Positions 1 through 6,418 of a stretch of DNA of 15,988 bases are shown here, piece by piece. The notes under the pieces are model-generated. The model was not told where the DNA came from, searched no databases, and saw nothing but the letters and a program-made list of their open reading frames with translations. Positions within the stretch are counted from its first letter, which is position 1, and every line of letters starts with the position of its first letter. Source of the stretch: Clostridiales bacterium (GTDB taxonomy: Bacteria > Bacillota > Clostridia > Oscillospirales > Ruminococcaceae); contig JAQXIB010000122.1 in the NCBI GenBank assembly GCA_029007575.1, positions 1-15,988 on the forward strand. The letters run 5' to 3'. Made by a program: the position numbers and the translations under genes.

Positions 1-193
1 GAAGGACAAACGCAATCACTGCGGCAAAGCCTTGTTCTGCGTTTTTCCCCCGATACCCCCTTTTCGACGAAAACCAGCTCCGCAAACGGCTTTGCCGTTG
101 CTCACCGCTGTTTTTCTTTTCAAGGTGTCCCTGCGGCGGCACATGTCCGCCTACGTGACAAATTTTAAAATTGATAGTTTTCCGACAGACTGA
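1..193. repeat. Dispersed intergenic repeat, copy 1 (left part outside window)
   Basis: This stretch aligns without gaps to 3305-3497. I count 8 mismatches over 193 positions, about 96% identity. It has no convincing reading frame. It contains small hairpins with three-base loops, such as AACGGC-TTT-GCCGTT near 85-99, and an imperfect GTC...GAC stem near 127-160. The match stops exactly at position 193. After that this copy runs into a terminator, whereas the second copy runs into a GCAAATGATTCATTTGC palindrome. The left end is cut by the window edge. A non-coding dispersed element is the best reading. Confidence 0.85.
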
Positions 194-219
194 AACGGGC
201 GGGTTTCCCGCCCGTTTTT
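194..219 (+). terminator. Rho-independent terminator of an upstream gene
   Basis: A perfect 10-bp GC-rich stem (AACGGGCGGG at 194-203, CCCGCCCGTT at 207-216) closes a TTT loop and runs into a T tract (215-219). It is oriented to stop + strand transcription entering from the left and so separates dapB from whatever lies upstream. Confidence 0.9.
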
Positions 220-250
220 GTTCATGAAAGCAGGTTTCACAGCCTGATAC

Positions 251-279
251 TTGATTTATTTCTGTTTTTTTGCTATATT
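251..279 (+). promoter_or_regulatory. Probable sigma-A promoter for dapB
   Basis: A TTGATT -35 box (251-256) is followed, after a 17-base spacer, by TATATT (274-279). The TGC just before it gives an extended -10 form. It lies downstream of the terminator and about 90 bases before the dapB start, so transcripts would carry a leader of roughly 85 bases. Confidence 0.65.
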
Positions 280-313
280 AGCGGTAAGCAGAACTTTGTT
301 ACCATGTGATGTC

Positions 314-350
314 CGCTTTTTCCTGTCATGGCTTTCTGCCGGAAAAAGCG
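314..350 (+). promoter_or_regulatory. Leader hairpin just upstream of the dapB ribosome binding site
   Basis: CGCTTTTTCC (314-323) pairs perfectly with GGAAAAAGCG (341-350) over 10 bp. The loop holds a small nested GGC...GCC stem (330-340). The hairpin ends 3 bases before the Shine-Dalgarno GGAAAGGA (354-361). The TTTCC of the left arm could alternatively pair with GGAAA of the Shine-Dalgarno, so a switch that masks or frees the ribosome site is conceivable. The pairing is visible in the sequence; regulation is inference. Confidence 0.45.
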
Positions 351-371
351 ATTGGAAAGGATTGTTCAAAA

Positions 372-1127
372 ATGAAAAATATTATTATCAGCGGATGCAA
401 CGGCAAGATGGGACATGTCATCGCCAGTTGTATTTTGGAACGTGATGACTGCCAAACCGTTGCGGGAATCGACCGTGTTGCGGAGCAATACGCAAGATTT
501 CCGGTTTATGCCGCTGCCGCCGATGTCAAGGAACAGGCTGACGTCATCATCGACTTTTCTCATCCGAGCGCATTGGACGGCTTACTCGAATATTGCAAGC
601 TGCACCAAACCGCATTGGTGATCGCCACCACCGGCTATTCCGCCGACCAGATCGCTCAGATCAAGGCCGCCGCACGCAACATCCCGATTTTCTTCTCGTT
701 CAATATGTCGCTCGGTATCAATCTATTGGCCGAGCTTGCCAAAAAAGCGGCATCGGTATTGGGCGGACAGTTCGACATTGAAATTGTCGAGAAGCATCAC
801 AACCAGAAGATCGACGCGCCCAGCGGAACGGCGCTGATGCTGGCTGACGCGATAAACGACGTGCTGGATGAAAAATGCCAATATGTTTACGACCGTCATT
901 CTCAACGGAAAAAACGGAGCAAAAACGAAATCGGCATGCACTCGATCCGCGGAGGCACCATCGTCGGTGAACACGACATCATCTTTGCCGGTCGGGACGA
1001 AATCGTCACCCTTTCCCATACTGCGATGTCCAAGGAGATCTTTGCGGTCGGCGCGGTCAACGCTGCCGTTTTCATGGCGGGAAAAGCACCCAGACTCTAC
1101 GACATGGGCGATATGCTCAGCGAATAG
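372..1127 (+). CDS. dapB: 4-hydroxy-tetrahydrodipicolinate reductase
   Basis: DapB reduces 4-hydroxy-tetrahydrodipicolinate to tetrahydrodipicolinate with NAD(P)H in the diaminopimelate/lysine pathway, in the cytoplasm. The protein is 251 residues. It shows the Rossmann dinucleotide loop GCNGKMG (8-14), DFSHP (61-65), the NMS segment (111-113), and the diagnostic catalytic stretch EKHHNQKIDAPSGTA (140-154) with the His pair 142-143 and Lys146. RGG (193-195) and SHT (215-217) also fit the family. The ATG at 372 is preferred over in-frame codons upstream because GGAAAGGA lies 10 bases before it and the Rossmann strand begins there. The length is slightly short of the usual 265-270 residues but no motif is missing. 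No dapA lies next to it in the window; an ACT-domain protein related to aspartokinase lies 2.4 kb downstream. Confidence 0.96.
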   Translation: MKNIIISGCNGKMGHVIASCILERDDCQTVAGIDRVAEQYARFPVYAAAADVKEQADVIIDFSHPSALDGLLEYCKLHQTALVIATTGYSADQIAQIKAAARNIPIFFSFNMSLGINLLAELAKKAASVLGGQFDIEIVEKHHNQKIDAPSGTALMLADAINDVLDEKCQYVYDRHSQRKKRSKNEIGMHSIRGGTIVGEHDIIFAGRDEIVTLSHTAMSKEIFAVGAVNAAVFMAGKAPRLYDMGDMLSE

Positions 1128-1130
1128 CCG

Positions 1131-1175
1131 GCGCTTTGCTTGTGCGAAACCGCGTGAAAGCTCTTGAAAGGAATT
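1131..1175 (+). repeat. 45-bp direct repeat, copy A
   Basis: GCGCTTTGC, four variable bases, then a 32-base stretch (1144-1175) identical to 1272-1303. It lies immediately after the dapB stop. The 32-base part includes a GAAAGGA ribosome-site-like sequence, but here no plausible gene follows at a suitable distance. Copies A and B are 128 bp apart. Confidence 0.85.
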
Positions 1176-1250
1176 TTAACAAGTCAAGAAATGTACCGCA
1201 TTCCTTGCTTGTTCCGCTTCCCCTCTTTTCGGCGAAAATGCTGCCGAAAT

Positions 1251-1276
1251 TTCGCTCTGCGCTTTGCGCGAGCGAA
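1251..1276. repeat. Hairpin with TTT loop before the membrane-protein gene
   Basis: TTCGCTC (1251-1257) pairs with GAGCGAA (1270-1276), and GCGC (1259-1262) with GCGC (1266-1269), around a TTT loop with one bulged T. No T tract follows, so it is not an ordinary terminator. It overlaps repeat copy B. Confidence 0.6.
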
Positions 1277-1303
1277 ACCGCGTGAAAGCTCTTGAAAGGA
1301 ATT
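1259..1303 (+). repeat. 45-bp direct repeat, copy B, carrying the ribosome site of the next gene
   Basis: This is the second copy of the element at 1131-1175: 42 of 45 positions match, with 32 consecutive identical bases (1272-1303). Its AAAGGA (1295-1300) serves as the Shine-Dalgarno for the ATG at 1310. This suggests a small duplication of the leader, or a mobile short repeat that supplies a ribosome site. Confidence 0.85.
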
Positions 1304-1309
1304 ATTAAT

Positions 1310-1909
1310 ATGATGATGAAACGTGCTCCTTATCGTGAAATGATTGCCTATTTGCTGATGTATGCAATCAGTTTTCTCCCTTTAGGCGTTACTTTAATAT
1401 TATCTTTATTTGAGCCGCTGATTCCTTTTTCCCGCTACTTTTCCAATACTTATGCACCGTCGCTGTTTTTTTGGTGGTCTGCCGGCGTATTGACCTTGAT
1501 TGCGATCCGGTCTAAGCTGTTCGGATTAATTTTGGGTGTAACCTCCTTGATCGTAGTATCGGCAACCAGCCTTCCCAGTTATCTGATGTTATCCGACTTG
1601 GCGTTGATAGATATTTTTTCGGTCCGTATTTTAGAGCCGCTATTGCCCACGTTGTCCGCGGTACTGGCGATCATCGTCTTTTTCAGCACCCAAAACAAAA
1701 AACTGGCATTTTTCGGCTCGTTTTTTACCATCGTATTGATTCATTTCCTAATGAATCTACAAGGCGATGTGCTGGCATGTCTACTCTTGTTTATCCCATA
1801 CGGACTCGGACTGCTGCCCTATTTCCTGGAGCAGCCGCTCAAAAAGCTGTTAAAATGTCCGCCTGTCACATCGAATGAGGGCATGGAAAATGCCGTCAAA
1901 AAAATCTGA
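1310..1909 (+). CDS. Polytopic membrane protein of unknown function
   Basis: I do not recognise a family. The 199-residue product is strongly hydrophobic, with about five or six membrane segments, roughly 11-35, 50-67, 69-87, 108-127, 131-149 and 155-173. A short positively charged N terminus (KRAPYR) and a polar C-terminal tail (KKLLKCPPVTSNE...) suggest both are cytoplasmic or at least non-membrane. The ATG at 1310 has AAAGGA nine bases upstream; ATGs at 1313 and 1316 are alternatives. It lies between dapB and the CapA-like gene on the same strand. No catalytic motif is visible, and a transporter role cannot be claimed. Confidence 0.8.
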   Translation: MMMKRAPYREMIAYLLMYAISFLPLGVTLILSLFEPLIPFSRYFSNTYAPSLFFWWSAGVLTLIAIRSKLFGLILGVTSLIVVSATSLPSYLMLSDLALIDIFSVRILEPLLPTLSAVLAIIVFFSTQNKKLAFFGSFFTIVLIHFLMNLQGDVLACLLLFIPYGLGLLPYFLEQPLKKLLKCPPVTSNEGMENAVKKI

Positions 1910-1964
1910 GTAAAACAACAGTGCCGTGTATCATATCCACGGCAAGAAAGGGTTTCAGCAACAG

Positions 1965-3197
1965 ATGATGAAAAAGATATTTCCACTTTTATTGGCAGCC
2001 ATGCTTTCAGTTTCCCTATTTGGCTGCCGGCAATTTGACGATGATTTTGCTTCGGAAGGCACTTCCTCCCAAAGCACTTTCTCCGATTCGGCTGCGGTCA
2101 GCAGCGAGGCGCCGCCTGCCAAAGATCCGGTTTCGATCAAATTAGTAGCGGCAGGTGACAACCTGATCCACAACGGCATCTACGATCAAGCGCGTGCCCG
2201 TGCCGGAGGCAGCGGCTATGACTTCAACTACGCTTATCAAAACGTAAAATCTCTGATCAACGGCGACATCAATGTGCTGAATCAGGAGACCTTATTGGTC
2301 GCACCCACCTTTGCGCCCTCCAATTATCCGCTTTTTTCCACCCCGGTGGAGGTCGGCGATCTCATGATAGAAATGGGCTTTAACGTCTTTACCCTCGCCA
2401 ACAATCATATGCTGGACAAAGGCACCAAGGGCATTCAAACCAGCTTGGAATACTTTGACCAGCAAAAGGAAAAAGGCGTCATCACTGCCGGACAGTTCCG
2501 CAATCAGGCGGAGCTGGACGAAATCCGCACCATCACCAAAAATGATGTCACCGTCGGCTTTGTTTCGGTCACCGAACACACCAACGGCTTGAGCCTCCCC
2601 GCCAACAGCGACATCAAAATATTATACACCTCCGACGAGGAGGCGATCGAAAAACAGATCAAAGCCACCAAAGAAAAATGCGACATCGTTGTGGTTGCGG
2701 CGCACTGGGGCGTGGAAAATTCCGGTGTTGTCCACCAGGAAAATCAAAAAGAGCTTGCGCAAAAAATGGTTGATTGGGGTGCCGGACTGATCATCGGTAC
2801 GCATCCGCATGTGTTGCAGCCAATGGAATACCTGCAAAATCCCGACGGCGACAAGGTATTGGTCGCTTACTCTTTAGGGAATTTTATCTCGGCAATGAAC
2901 AAAGCGCCTTGTATGCTGGGCGGTCTGCTGGACCTTACCATCACTAAAAACTACGCTATCGGCAAAACTTTGGTCACCTCTGCCGCGCTGGTTCCCATTG
3001 TCACCCATTTTGATGCGCGTTACCAAAATATTCGAGTATACCCTTACGAGAAATATACCGAAGAGTTGGCGAATAAACATGGAGTAAAGACGGTAAAAGG
3101 CGGTTACTCCAGATTTAACAAAGCCTATCTGGAAAATTTACTCCACAAGACGATTGACGAGGAATTTCTAAAGGGCTCTGTCGTCAATTCCGACTGA
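1965..3197 (+). CDS. CapA-family lipoprotein (poly-gamma-glutamate synthesis protein-like)
   Basis: The 410-residue protein begins with a lipoprotein signal peptide. Lys3-Lys4, a hydrophobic core and SLFGC place the acylated Cys at 21; Phe at -2 of the lipobox is slightly unusual. A Ser/acid-rich spacer follows to about residue 55. The rest is a CapA domain with a metallophosphatase-like fold: AAGDN (62-66), NQE (106-108), LANNH (145-149) with D151, AAHWG (245-249), GTHPH (278-282) and SLGNF (303-307). In Bacillus, CapA/PgsA works with a synthetase and export partner in poly-gamma-glutamate capsule formation. No capB/capC homolog is visible here, so the substrate is unknown and the capsule role is only a family-level suggestion. 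The start is the ATG at 1965, with GAAAGGG 12 bases upstream; the ATG at 1968 or an upstream GTG is possible. Confidence 0.9.
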   Translation: MMKKIFPLLLAAMLSVSLFGCRQFDDDFASEGTSSQSTFSDSAAVSSEAPPAKDPVSIKLVAAGDNLIHNGIYDQARARAGGSGYDFNYAYQNVKSLINGDINVLNQETLLVAPTFAPSNYPLFSTPVEVGDLMIEMGFNVFTLANNHMLDKGTKGIQTSLEYFDQQKEKGVITAGQFRNQAELDEIRTITKNDVTVGFVSVTEHTNGLSLPANSDIKILYTSDEEAIEKQIKATKEKCDIVVVAAHWGVENSGVVHQENQKELAQKMVDWGAGLIIGTHPHVLQPMEYLQNPDGDKVLVAYSLGNFISAMNKAPCMLGGLLDLTITKNYAIGKTLVTSAALVPIVTHFDARYQNIRVYPYEKYTEELANKHGVKTVKGGYSRFNKAYLENLLHKTIDEEFLKGSVVNSD

Positions 3198-3204
3198 CGT
3201 TTTT
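3182..3204 (+). terminator. Weak possible terminator after the CapA-like gene
   Basis: CGTCA (3182-3186) and TGACG (3195-3199) form a 5-bp stem with an 8-base loop, directly followed by TTTTT (3200-3204). The stem overlaps the stop codon of the CapA-like gene. The short stem makes this doubtful. Confidence 0.35.
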
Positions 3205-3253
3205 CTTGCATCAAAGAGGGTATTCCGACAAAAAGCTAATAACTCCGTTAGGT

Positions 3254-3517
3254 GCAAATGATTCATTTGCTCCTGAGCGTGTCGACAAAGTCGACAACGC
3301 TCTCGAAGGACAAACGCAATCACTGCGGCAAAGCCTTGTTCTGCGTTTTTCCCCCGACACCCCCTTTTCGACGAAAACCAGCTCCGCAAACGGCTTTGCC
3401 GTTGCTCACCGCTGTTTTTCTTTTCAATGTGTCACTGCGGCGGCACATGTCCGCCTGCGTGACAAACTTTAAAATTTATAGTTTTTCGACAGTCTGAGGA
3501 GCAAATGATTCATTTGC
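3254..3517. repeat. Composite palindromic repeat element, copy 2
   Basis: The element is bounded on each side by the same 17-base perfect palindrome GCAAATGATTCATTTGC (3254-3270 and 3501-3517). Just inside are related inverted ends: TCCTGAGCGTGTCGACAAAG (3271-3290) against the reverse complement of 3481-3500, with 15 of 20 matching. Next is a nested hairpin GAGCG-GTCGAC-AAA-GTCGAC-CGCTC (3275-3302). The core 3305-3497 matches 1-193. Further hairpins with three-base loops occur, for example AACGGC-TTT-GCCGTT. There is no coding potential. The structure resembles a MITE or a non-autonomous palindromic element, but no clear target-site duplication outside the palindromes is visible. With 3198-3253 and 3518-3571 it fills the gap between the CapA-like and ACT genes, where I see no other gene. 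Confidence 0.8.
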
Positions 3518-3571
3518 TCTTTCTGACGAGCCGCAATACCGAATCAAACTCAACAAGGAATGGTGATTATT

Positions 3572-4042
3572 ATGAAAAACTGTGTTACAAAAATCAGTAT
3601 GGCGGAGGACGTTTATCTGGTCAGCTTCGAAAAAGCACCTGCAGGAAGTGCTTTTCTATCCAAATTGTTCTCCGCTGTCGCAGAAGCCGGCATCAATATT
3701 GATATGATCTCCCAGACCACCATCATGGGCAATTTTGTCAATCTCTCCTTTACCCTCGGCTCCGAAAGCTTAGGAGAAATCATGAAGCTGGTGAACTCCA
3801 TCCGAGAAAAACATCCCACTCTGAAGCCGATCATCAAAGGCGGCAATGCGAAAATCTGGCTTTACGGCGAGGACATGGCAAATTACGTCGGCGTCGGCGC
3901 TCAGGCTTTCTCCGCATTACAGGAAAAAGGGATCGACGTCATCATGATCACCACCTCCGAAGTGGATATCTCCATTCTGGTGGATGACGAATCTGCCGAG
4001 GAAGCGCTTGCCGCTTTAAAGCAAAGCTTTGAACTGGTATAA
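3572..4042 (+). CDS. Free-standing double ACT-domain protein, aspartokinase regulatory-domain-like
   Basis: The 156-residue protein consists of two ACT folds in tandem. The first covers about 12-80 (VYLVSFEKAPAGSAFLSKLF, then AEAGINIDMISQ). The second covers about 93-156 (AKIWLYGEDM, GVGAQAFSALQEKGIDVIMI, TTSEVDISILVDD). The pattern 'GV.A..F.AL...GI.V.MI.TSE..IS.LV' is that of the C-terminal regulatory region of aspartate kinases, where it binds lysine or threonine. No kinase domain is present. In Bacillus, aspartokinase II has a separately translated small subunit of this kind; this gene may encode an equivalent or an independent amino-acid sensor. The ATG at 3572 is chosen; AAGGA lies 12 bases upstream. 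An in-frame ATG at 3560 overlaps that site. dapB upstream supports an aspartate-family context. Confidence 0.88.
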   Translation: MKNCVTKISMAEDVYLVSFEKAPAGSAFLSKLFSAVAEAGINIDMISQTTIMGNFVNLSFTLGSESLGEIMKLVNSIREKHPTLKPIIKGGNAKIWLYGEDMANYVGVGAQAFSALQEKGIDVIMITTSEVDISILVDDESAEEALAALKQSFELV

Positions 4043-4061
4043 ATAACAAGGAGGGACTCCG

Positions 4062-4400
4062 ATGGCGCTTGATTTTAATGTCAATCTGACGCCCCAAGCT
4101 GCCGTTCAAATGATAGACAACGGCATCGTGAACGGTTCCTTATCGGGAGAACGAATCGACTATTACGAAGTACATAACCCTGCCGGATATCTTTGCGTCG
4201 TGGCGGTCTATGAAAAATTTTACTACCGCGCCGGCAATCGGCTGACGCTGACCGTAACCGTGGACAACGTGCGCGGTGTCACTCATGTACACGCCATCGG
4301 CGGAGGCGGAGGAAACGGCGCCTTTTTCAAATTCGATTGGGGTGCTTCCGAGGCGTTCACCAATTCCCCCTGGAATATCCTGCGCAATTACGTCATTTGA
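4062..4400 (+). CDS. Small conserved-looking protein of unknown function (possibly DUF6054-like)
   Basis: The 112-residue protein starts 19 bases after the ACT gene, with an excellent AAGGAGG (4048-4054), so the two are probably co-transcribed. It has no signal peptide or membrane segment. The N terminus (ALDFNVNLTPQAAVQMIDNG) looks helical. The rest looks like beta strands ending in a glycine-rich turn (HAIGGGGGNG, about 78-87) followed by FFKFDWGASEAF. That glycine loop and FDWG stretch recall small Firmicutes proteins annotated as DUF6054; I recall this from memory and could not check it. Function unknown; a soluble cytoplasmic protein is likely. Confidence 0.8.
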   Translation: MALDFNVNLTPQAAVQMIDNGIVNGSLSGERIDYYEVHNPAGYLCVVAVYEKFYYRAGNRLTLTVTVDNVRGVTHVHAIGGGGGNGAFFKFDWGASEAFTNSPWNILRNYVI

Positions 4401-4563
4401 CTGATTCCGGGAGGATGCTCCTACTGTCTACTTTGACTGCACAGCTGTTTTAGGCGGTGTGGATTTGAAAATAAGGATTCTTTTTGGAAGGATGTAACGG
4501 CTTTGTTTTTCAACAGGTAATAATCCCCGAAAAACAATTACCCGGAAAGGTATGGTTATCTCT

Positions 4564-6057
4564 ATGCGAAAACGTATTTTGATGCTTCTCATTGCCGCCT
4601 TATTTGTGTTGAGCAGTTGCGGCAAGCCAAGCTCCTCCCTCTCATCTGACAGTGCAGAGAACTCCTCTGATATTGTTTCTCCATTGCTGTCCTCCTCCGA
4701 TACAACGACAGACATCACCGAAGTGTCTTCCGAAACAAGCAGTTTCGCCGCCTCCTCTCAGAGTGCAAAATCCTCCGCACCCTCAAAAACATCCTCCGCG
4801 CCTTTTAAGAGCAGCAGTACCGTTGCAGCTCCGACAATCGCCGAGAAAAAAGAAGATCCGCTTCCCGCTCCGAAACCCGAGCCGGCAACGACGGAGATCA
4901 TTCCGGTTCAATCTTTGCACAATGCAGTCGCAAAATCAAATTATTACGGCTACACGTTGCTGAGCGTTAATGAAAAAGCTCTATACGACCGGCTCAATGC
5001 GGCGTCACTGTCATTGACCAACACCATCGATTTATCAGGGGCCGATTACTCTCTGGATACCGTCCAGAAGGTGTTGAATTATTTTATTGCCGATTTTCCG
5101 CAGTATTTCTGGGTTTACAAATACGAGTTTTTCTATGCGATTTCAAAAGAGGGTATCATTACCCAACTTACATTATTCTACACCGATGGTGAAACAAGAG
5201 ACAGTTGCAACGGCAATTCGAAGGAGTGGACCTTAGTTTCCCGAGAAAAAATTGCCAAGCAGAGAAATCTTTTTAATCAGCAAATACACGACGTTCTAAA
5301 AACGATTTCCCCAACCGGCAGCGCATTTGAAAAGGAAAAGAAGCTCCATGATTATGTAGTCAGTCACGTCACCTATGACAATGACTTGCTGGAAGGATTA
5401 AATCAAAATTCCGGCGATTCCAAATGGCTATGCCATCCCTCCTTTACTGCTTACGGGGCCCTGACGCAAGGAAAAGCGGTTTGCGAGGGATATGCCAAGC
5501 TGTTTCAATATCTCTGCTACGAAACCGGTATTCCCTGTGTCCCGGTGGTGGGAACCAGCAATCAGCAAAATCACATGTGGAACGCCGCTCAGATCGACGG
5601 CGACTGGTATCATGTAGACACCACCTGGGATGATTGTTTCACGATTGCAAACTTATTGTTTTATCATTACTTTAACCTAAACGACCTACAGATTTCAGAA
5701 GATCACAGCATCGGCATAGACAGCATTTCCGATTCCATTTATCCTCCTCCCGCTTGCAGCGAAACCAAATACAATTATCGCGACAATTATTACATACAAA
5801 TGAATACGGAAGGGCAGCTTTCCGAAAATGCACAACAGCTTCTTACCGCTTGCGTTGCTTCCGAAGAAAGCTACTTGACCATCCGCTTAAACGGTGATTT
5901 TTCCGATTTGTCTGCCAAAGAGTTATCTGCCAAGCTGAACAACGCAAAAAAGAATTTAAACAGTATGCTGATTCAAATGGGAAGCAAGGCGGTTCTTTCC
6001 CAAATTCAAATTGCCGGTGACAGACAATACAGCTTTATCGGCCTCCTTTACAAATAA
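4564..6057 (+). CDS. Secreted lipoprotein with transglutaminase-like cysteine domain
   Basis: This is a 497-residue protein. Residues 1-18 form a lipoprotein signal, with lipobox LSSC and Cys19 as the anchor. A Ser/Thr/Pro/Lys-rich stalk runs to about residue 110. A helical/beta region follows, then a transglutaminase-like core: AVCEGYA with Cys307, HMWN with His337, and HVDTTWDD with Asp352, in the order and spacing of the Cys-His-Asp triad. The 135-residue C-terminal part is unassigned. Family members are proteases, cross-linking enzymes or inactive binding domains; the complete triad favours an active enzyme acting outside the membrane on wall or surface protein. Of the in-frame ATGs at 4552 and 4564, the second is preferred because the first lies 1 base from GGAAAGG. 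I could not identify a clear promoter in 4401-4551. Confidence 0.9.
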   Translation: MRKRILMLLIAALFVLSSCGKPSSSLSSDSAENSSDIVSPLLSSSDTTTDITEVSSETSSFAASSQSAKSSAPSKTSSAPFKSSSTVAAPTIAEKKEDPLPAPKPEPATTEIIPVQSLHNAVAKSNYYGYTLLSVNEKALYDRLNAASLSLTNTIDLSGADYSLDTVQKVLNYFIADFPQYFWVYKYEFFYAISKEGIITQLTLFYTDGETRDSCNGNSKEWTLVSREKIAKQRNLFNQQIHDVLKTISPTGSAFEKEKKLHDYVVSHVTYDNDLLEGLNQNSGDSKWLCHPSFTAYGALTQGKAVCEGYAKLFQYLCYETGIPCVPVVGTSNQQNHMWNAAQIDGDWYHVDTTWDDCFTIANLLFYHYFNLNDLQISEDHSIGIDSISDSIYPPPACSETKYNYRDNYYIQMNTEGQLSENAQQLLTACVASEESYLTIRLNGDFSDLSAKELSAKLNNAKKNLNSMLIQMGSKAVLSQIQIAGDRQYSFIGLLYK

Positions 6058-6070
6058 GCCATCAACGTCC

Positions 6071-6107
6071 AAACAACCCGAACAGTTTATTGCTGTTCGG
6101 GTTGTTT
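6071..6107. terminator. Bidirectional terminator-like hairpin between convergent genes
   Basis: Perfect 15-bp stem: 6071-6085 (AAACAACCCGAACAG) and 6093-6107 (CTGTTCGGGTTGTTT), loop of 7. The stem ends in AAAC/GTTT runs, giving a short U-rich end on both strands. It lies 13 bases after the stop of the transglutaminase-like gene and overlaps the 3' end of the small - strand gene, whose TAA stop lies in the loop (6087-6089). Confidence 0.75.
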
Positions 6108-6236
6108 GAGTTCATAAGCGACCAGAGCAATATTATGATCCGTATCTCCGGTCAGGTCGTTTTCCAGCTCAATGATTTTTTTCAGGCACTCTGCCGGCAT
6201 ATTGGCCACTGTATATTTTTCTTCCACTGCCATCAT
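6087..6236 (-). CDS. Small 49-codon protein of unknown function
   Basis: Reading on the - strand from ATG at 6236 gives a 49-residue acidic, soluble product beginning MMAVEEKYTVANMPAECLKK and ending ELKQPEQQ; the middle (IIELENDLTGDTDHNIALVA) looks helical. A strong GGAAAGGA sits immediately upstream (6237-6244). It touches the first ATG, so the second ATG (6233) or the GTG at 6227 may be the real start. The frame has no internal stop, has natural-looking codon choice, and ends in a convergent hairpin. I do not recognise the family with certainty; no membrane, metal or DNA-binding motif is visible. It is the only - strand gene I can support in the window. Confidence 0.6.
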   Translation of the reverse strand: MMAVEEKYTVANMPAECLKKIIELENDLTGDTDHNIALVAYELKQPEQQ

Positions 6237-6309
6237 TCCTTTCCGTGATTAGTATCAACGAAAGTTCTGCACAATATTCATTTTTCACAAAAGATGTATC
6301 ATCGCCGCT

Positions 6310-6373
6310 TGACCGACACGGCTATCCGGTCATAAATTGACAATATCCGCTGTCAATTCAAACAAATTTGAAT
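6310..6373. promoter_or_regulatory. Cluster of inverted repeats in the divergent intergenic region
   Basis: Three inverted repeats follow one another: TGACCG-N11-CGGTCA (6310-6332), TTGACA-N7-TGTCAA (6338-6356) and ATTCAAA-N4-TTTGAAT (6356-6373). They lie between the - strand small gene and the + strand promoter at 6419. They could be regulator binding sites; none matches an operator I can name. The remainder of 6245-6418 holds no visible gene. Confidence 0.35.
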
Positions 6374-6418
6374 GGTCAGTTTCTTTGATTCGGAAAACGG
6401 AATCGCATCTCCCTTTTA

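Noticed and set aside
251..371. Possible lysine riboswitch upstream of dapB.
   Set aside because: The lysine riboswitch is about 170 bases or more with a five-helix core. The leader here is under 90 bases and lacks that layout; only a simple hairpin is visible.
306..371. N-terminal extension of DapB by 22 residues.
   Set aside because: The extension has no family resemblance. The ATG at 372 has a good ribosome site, and the Rossmann fold starts directly there.
868..1167. Overlapping 99-residue + strand frame inside dapB.
   Set aside because: It lies in another frame of a well-supported gene, has no ribosome site of its own and shows low-complexity basic composition.
1251..1276. Terminator for dapB.
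   Set aside because: The hairpin has no T tract and sits directly before the next gene's ribosome site, so read-through seems more likely.
1191..1295. 34-codon frame between the two 45-bp repeats.
   Set aside because: The repeat's ribosome-like site is 20 bases from the ATG. The product is Arg/Cys/Phe-rich and ends inside the second repeat, so it looks incidental.
3206..3497. Frames of 81-88 residues within the palindromic repeat.
   Set aside because: They arise from hairpin-rich repeat DNA. The product has no domain character, and copy 1 does not support conservation at the protein level.
4401..4551. Promoter candidates TTGACT (4433) and TTGAAA (4465) before the first transglutaminase-like gene.
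   Set aside because: Neither is followed by a reasonable -10 box at 16-18 bases, so I do not call a promoter here.
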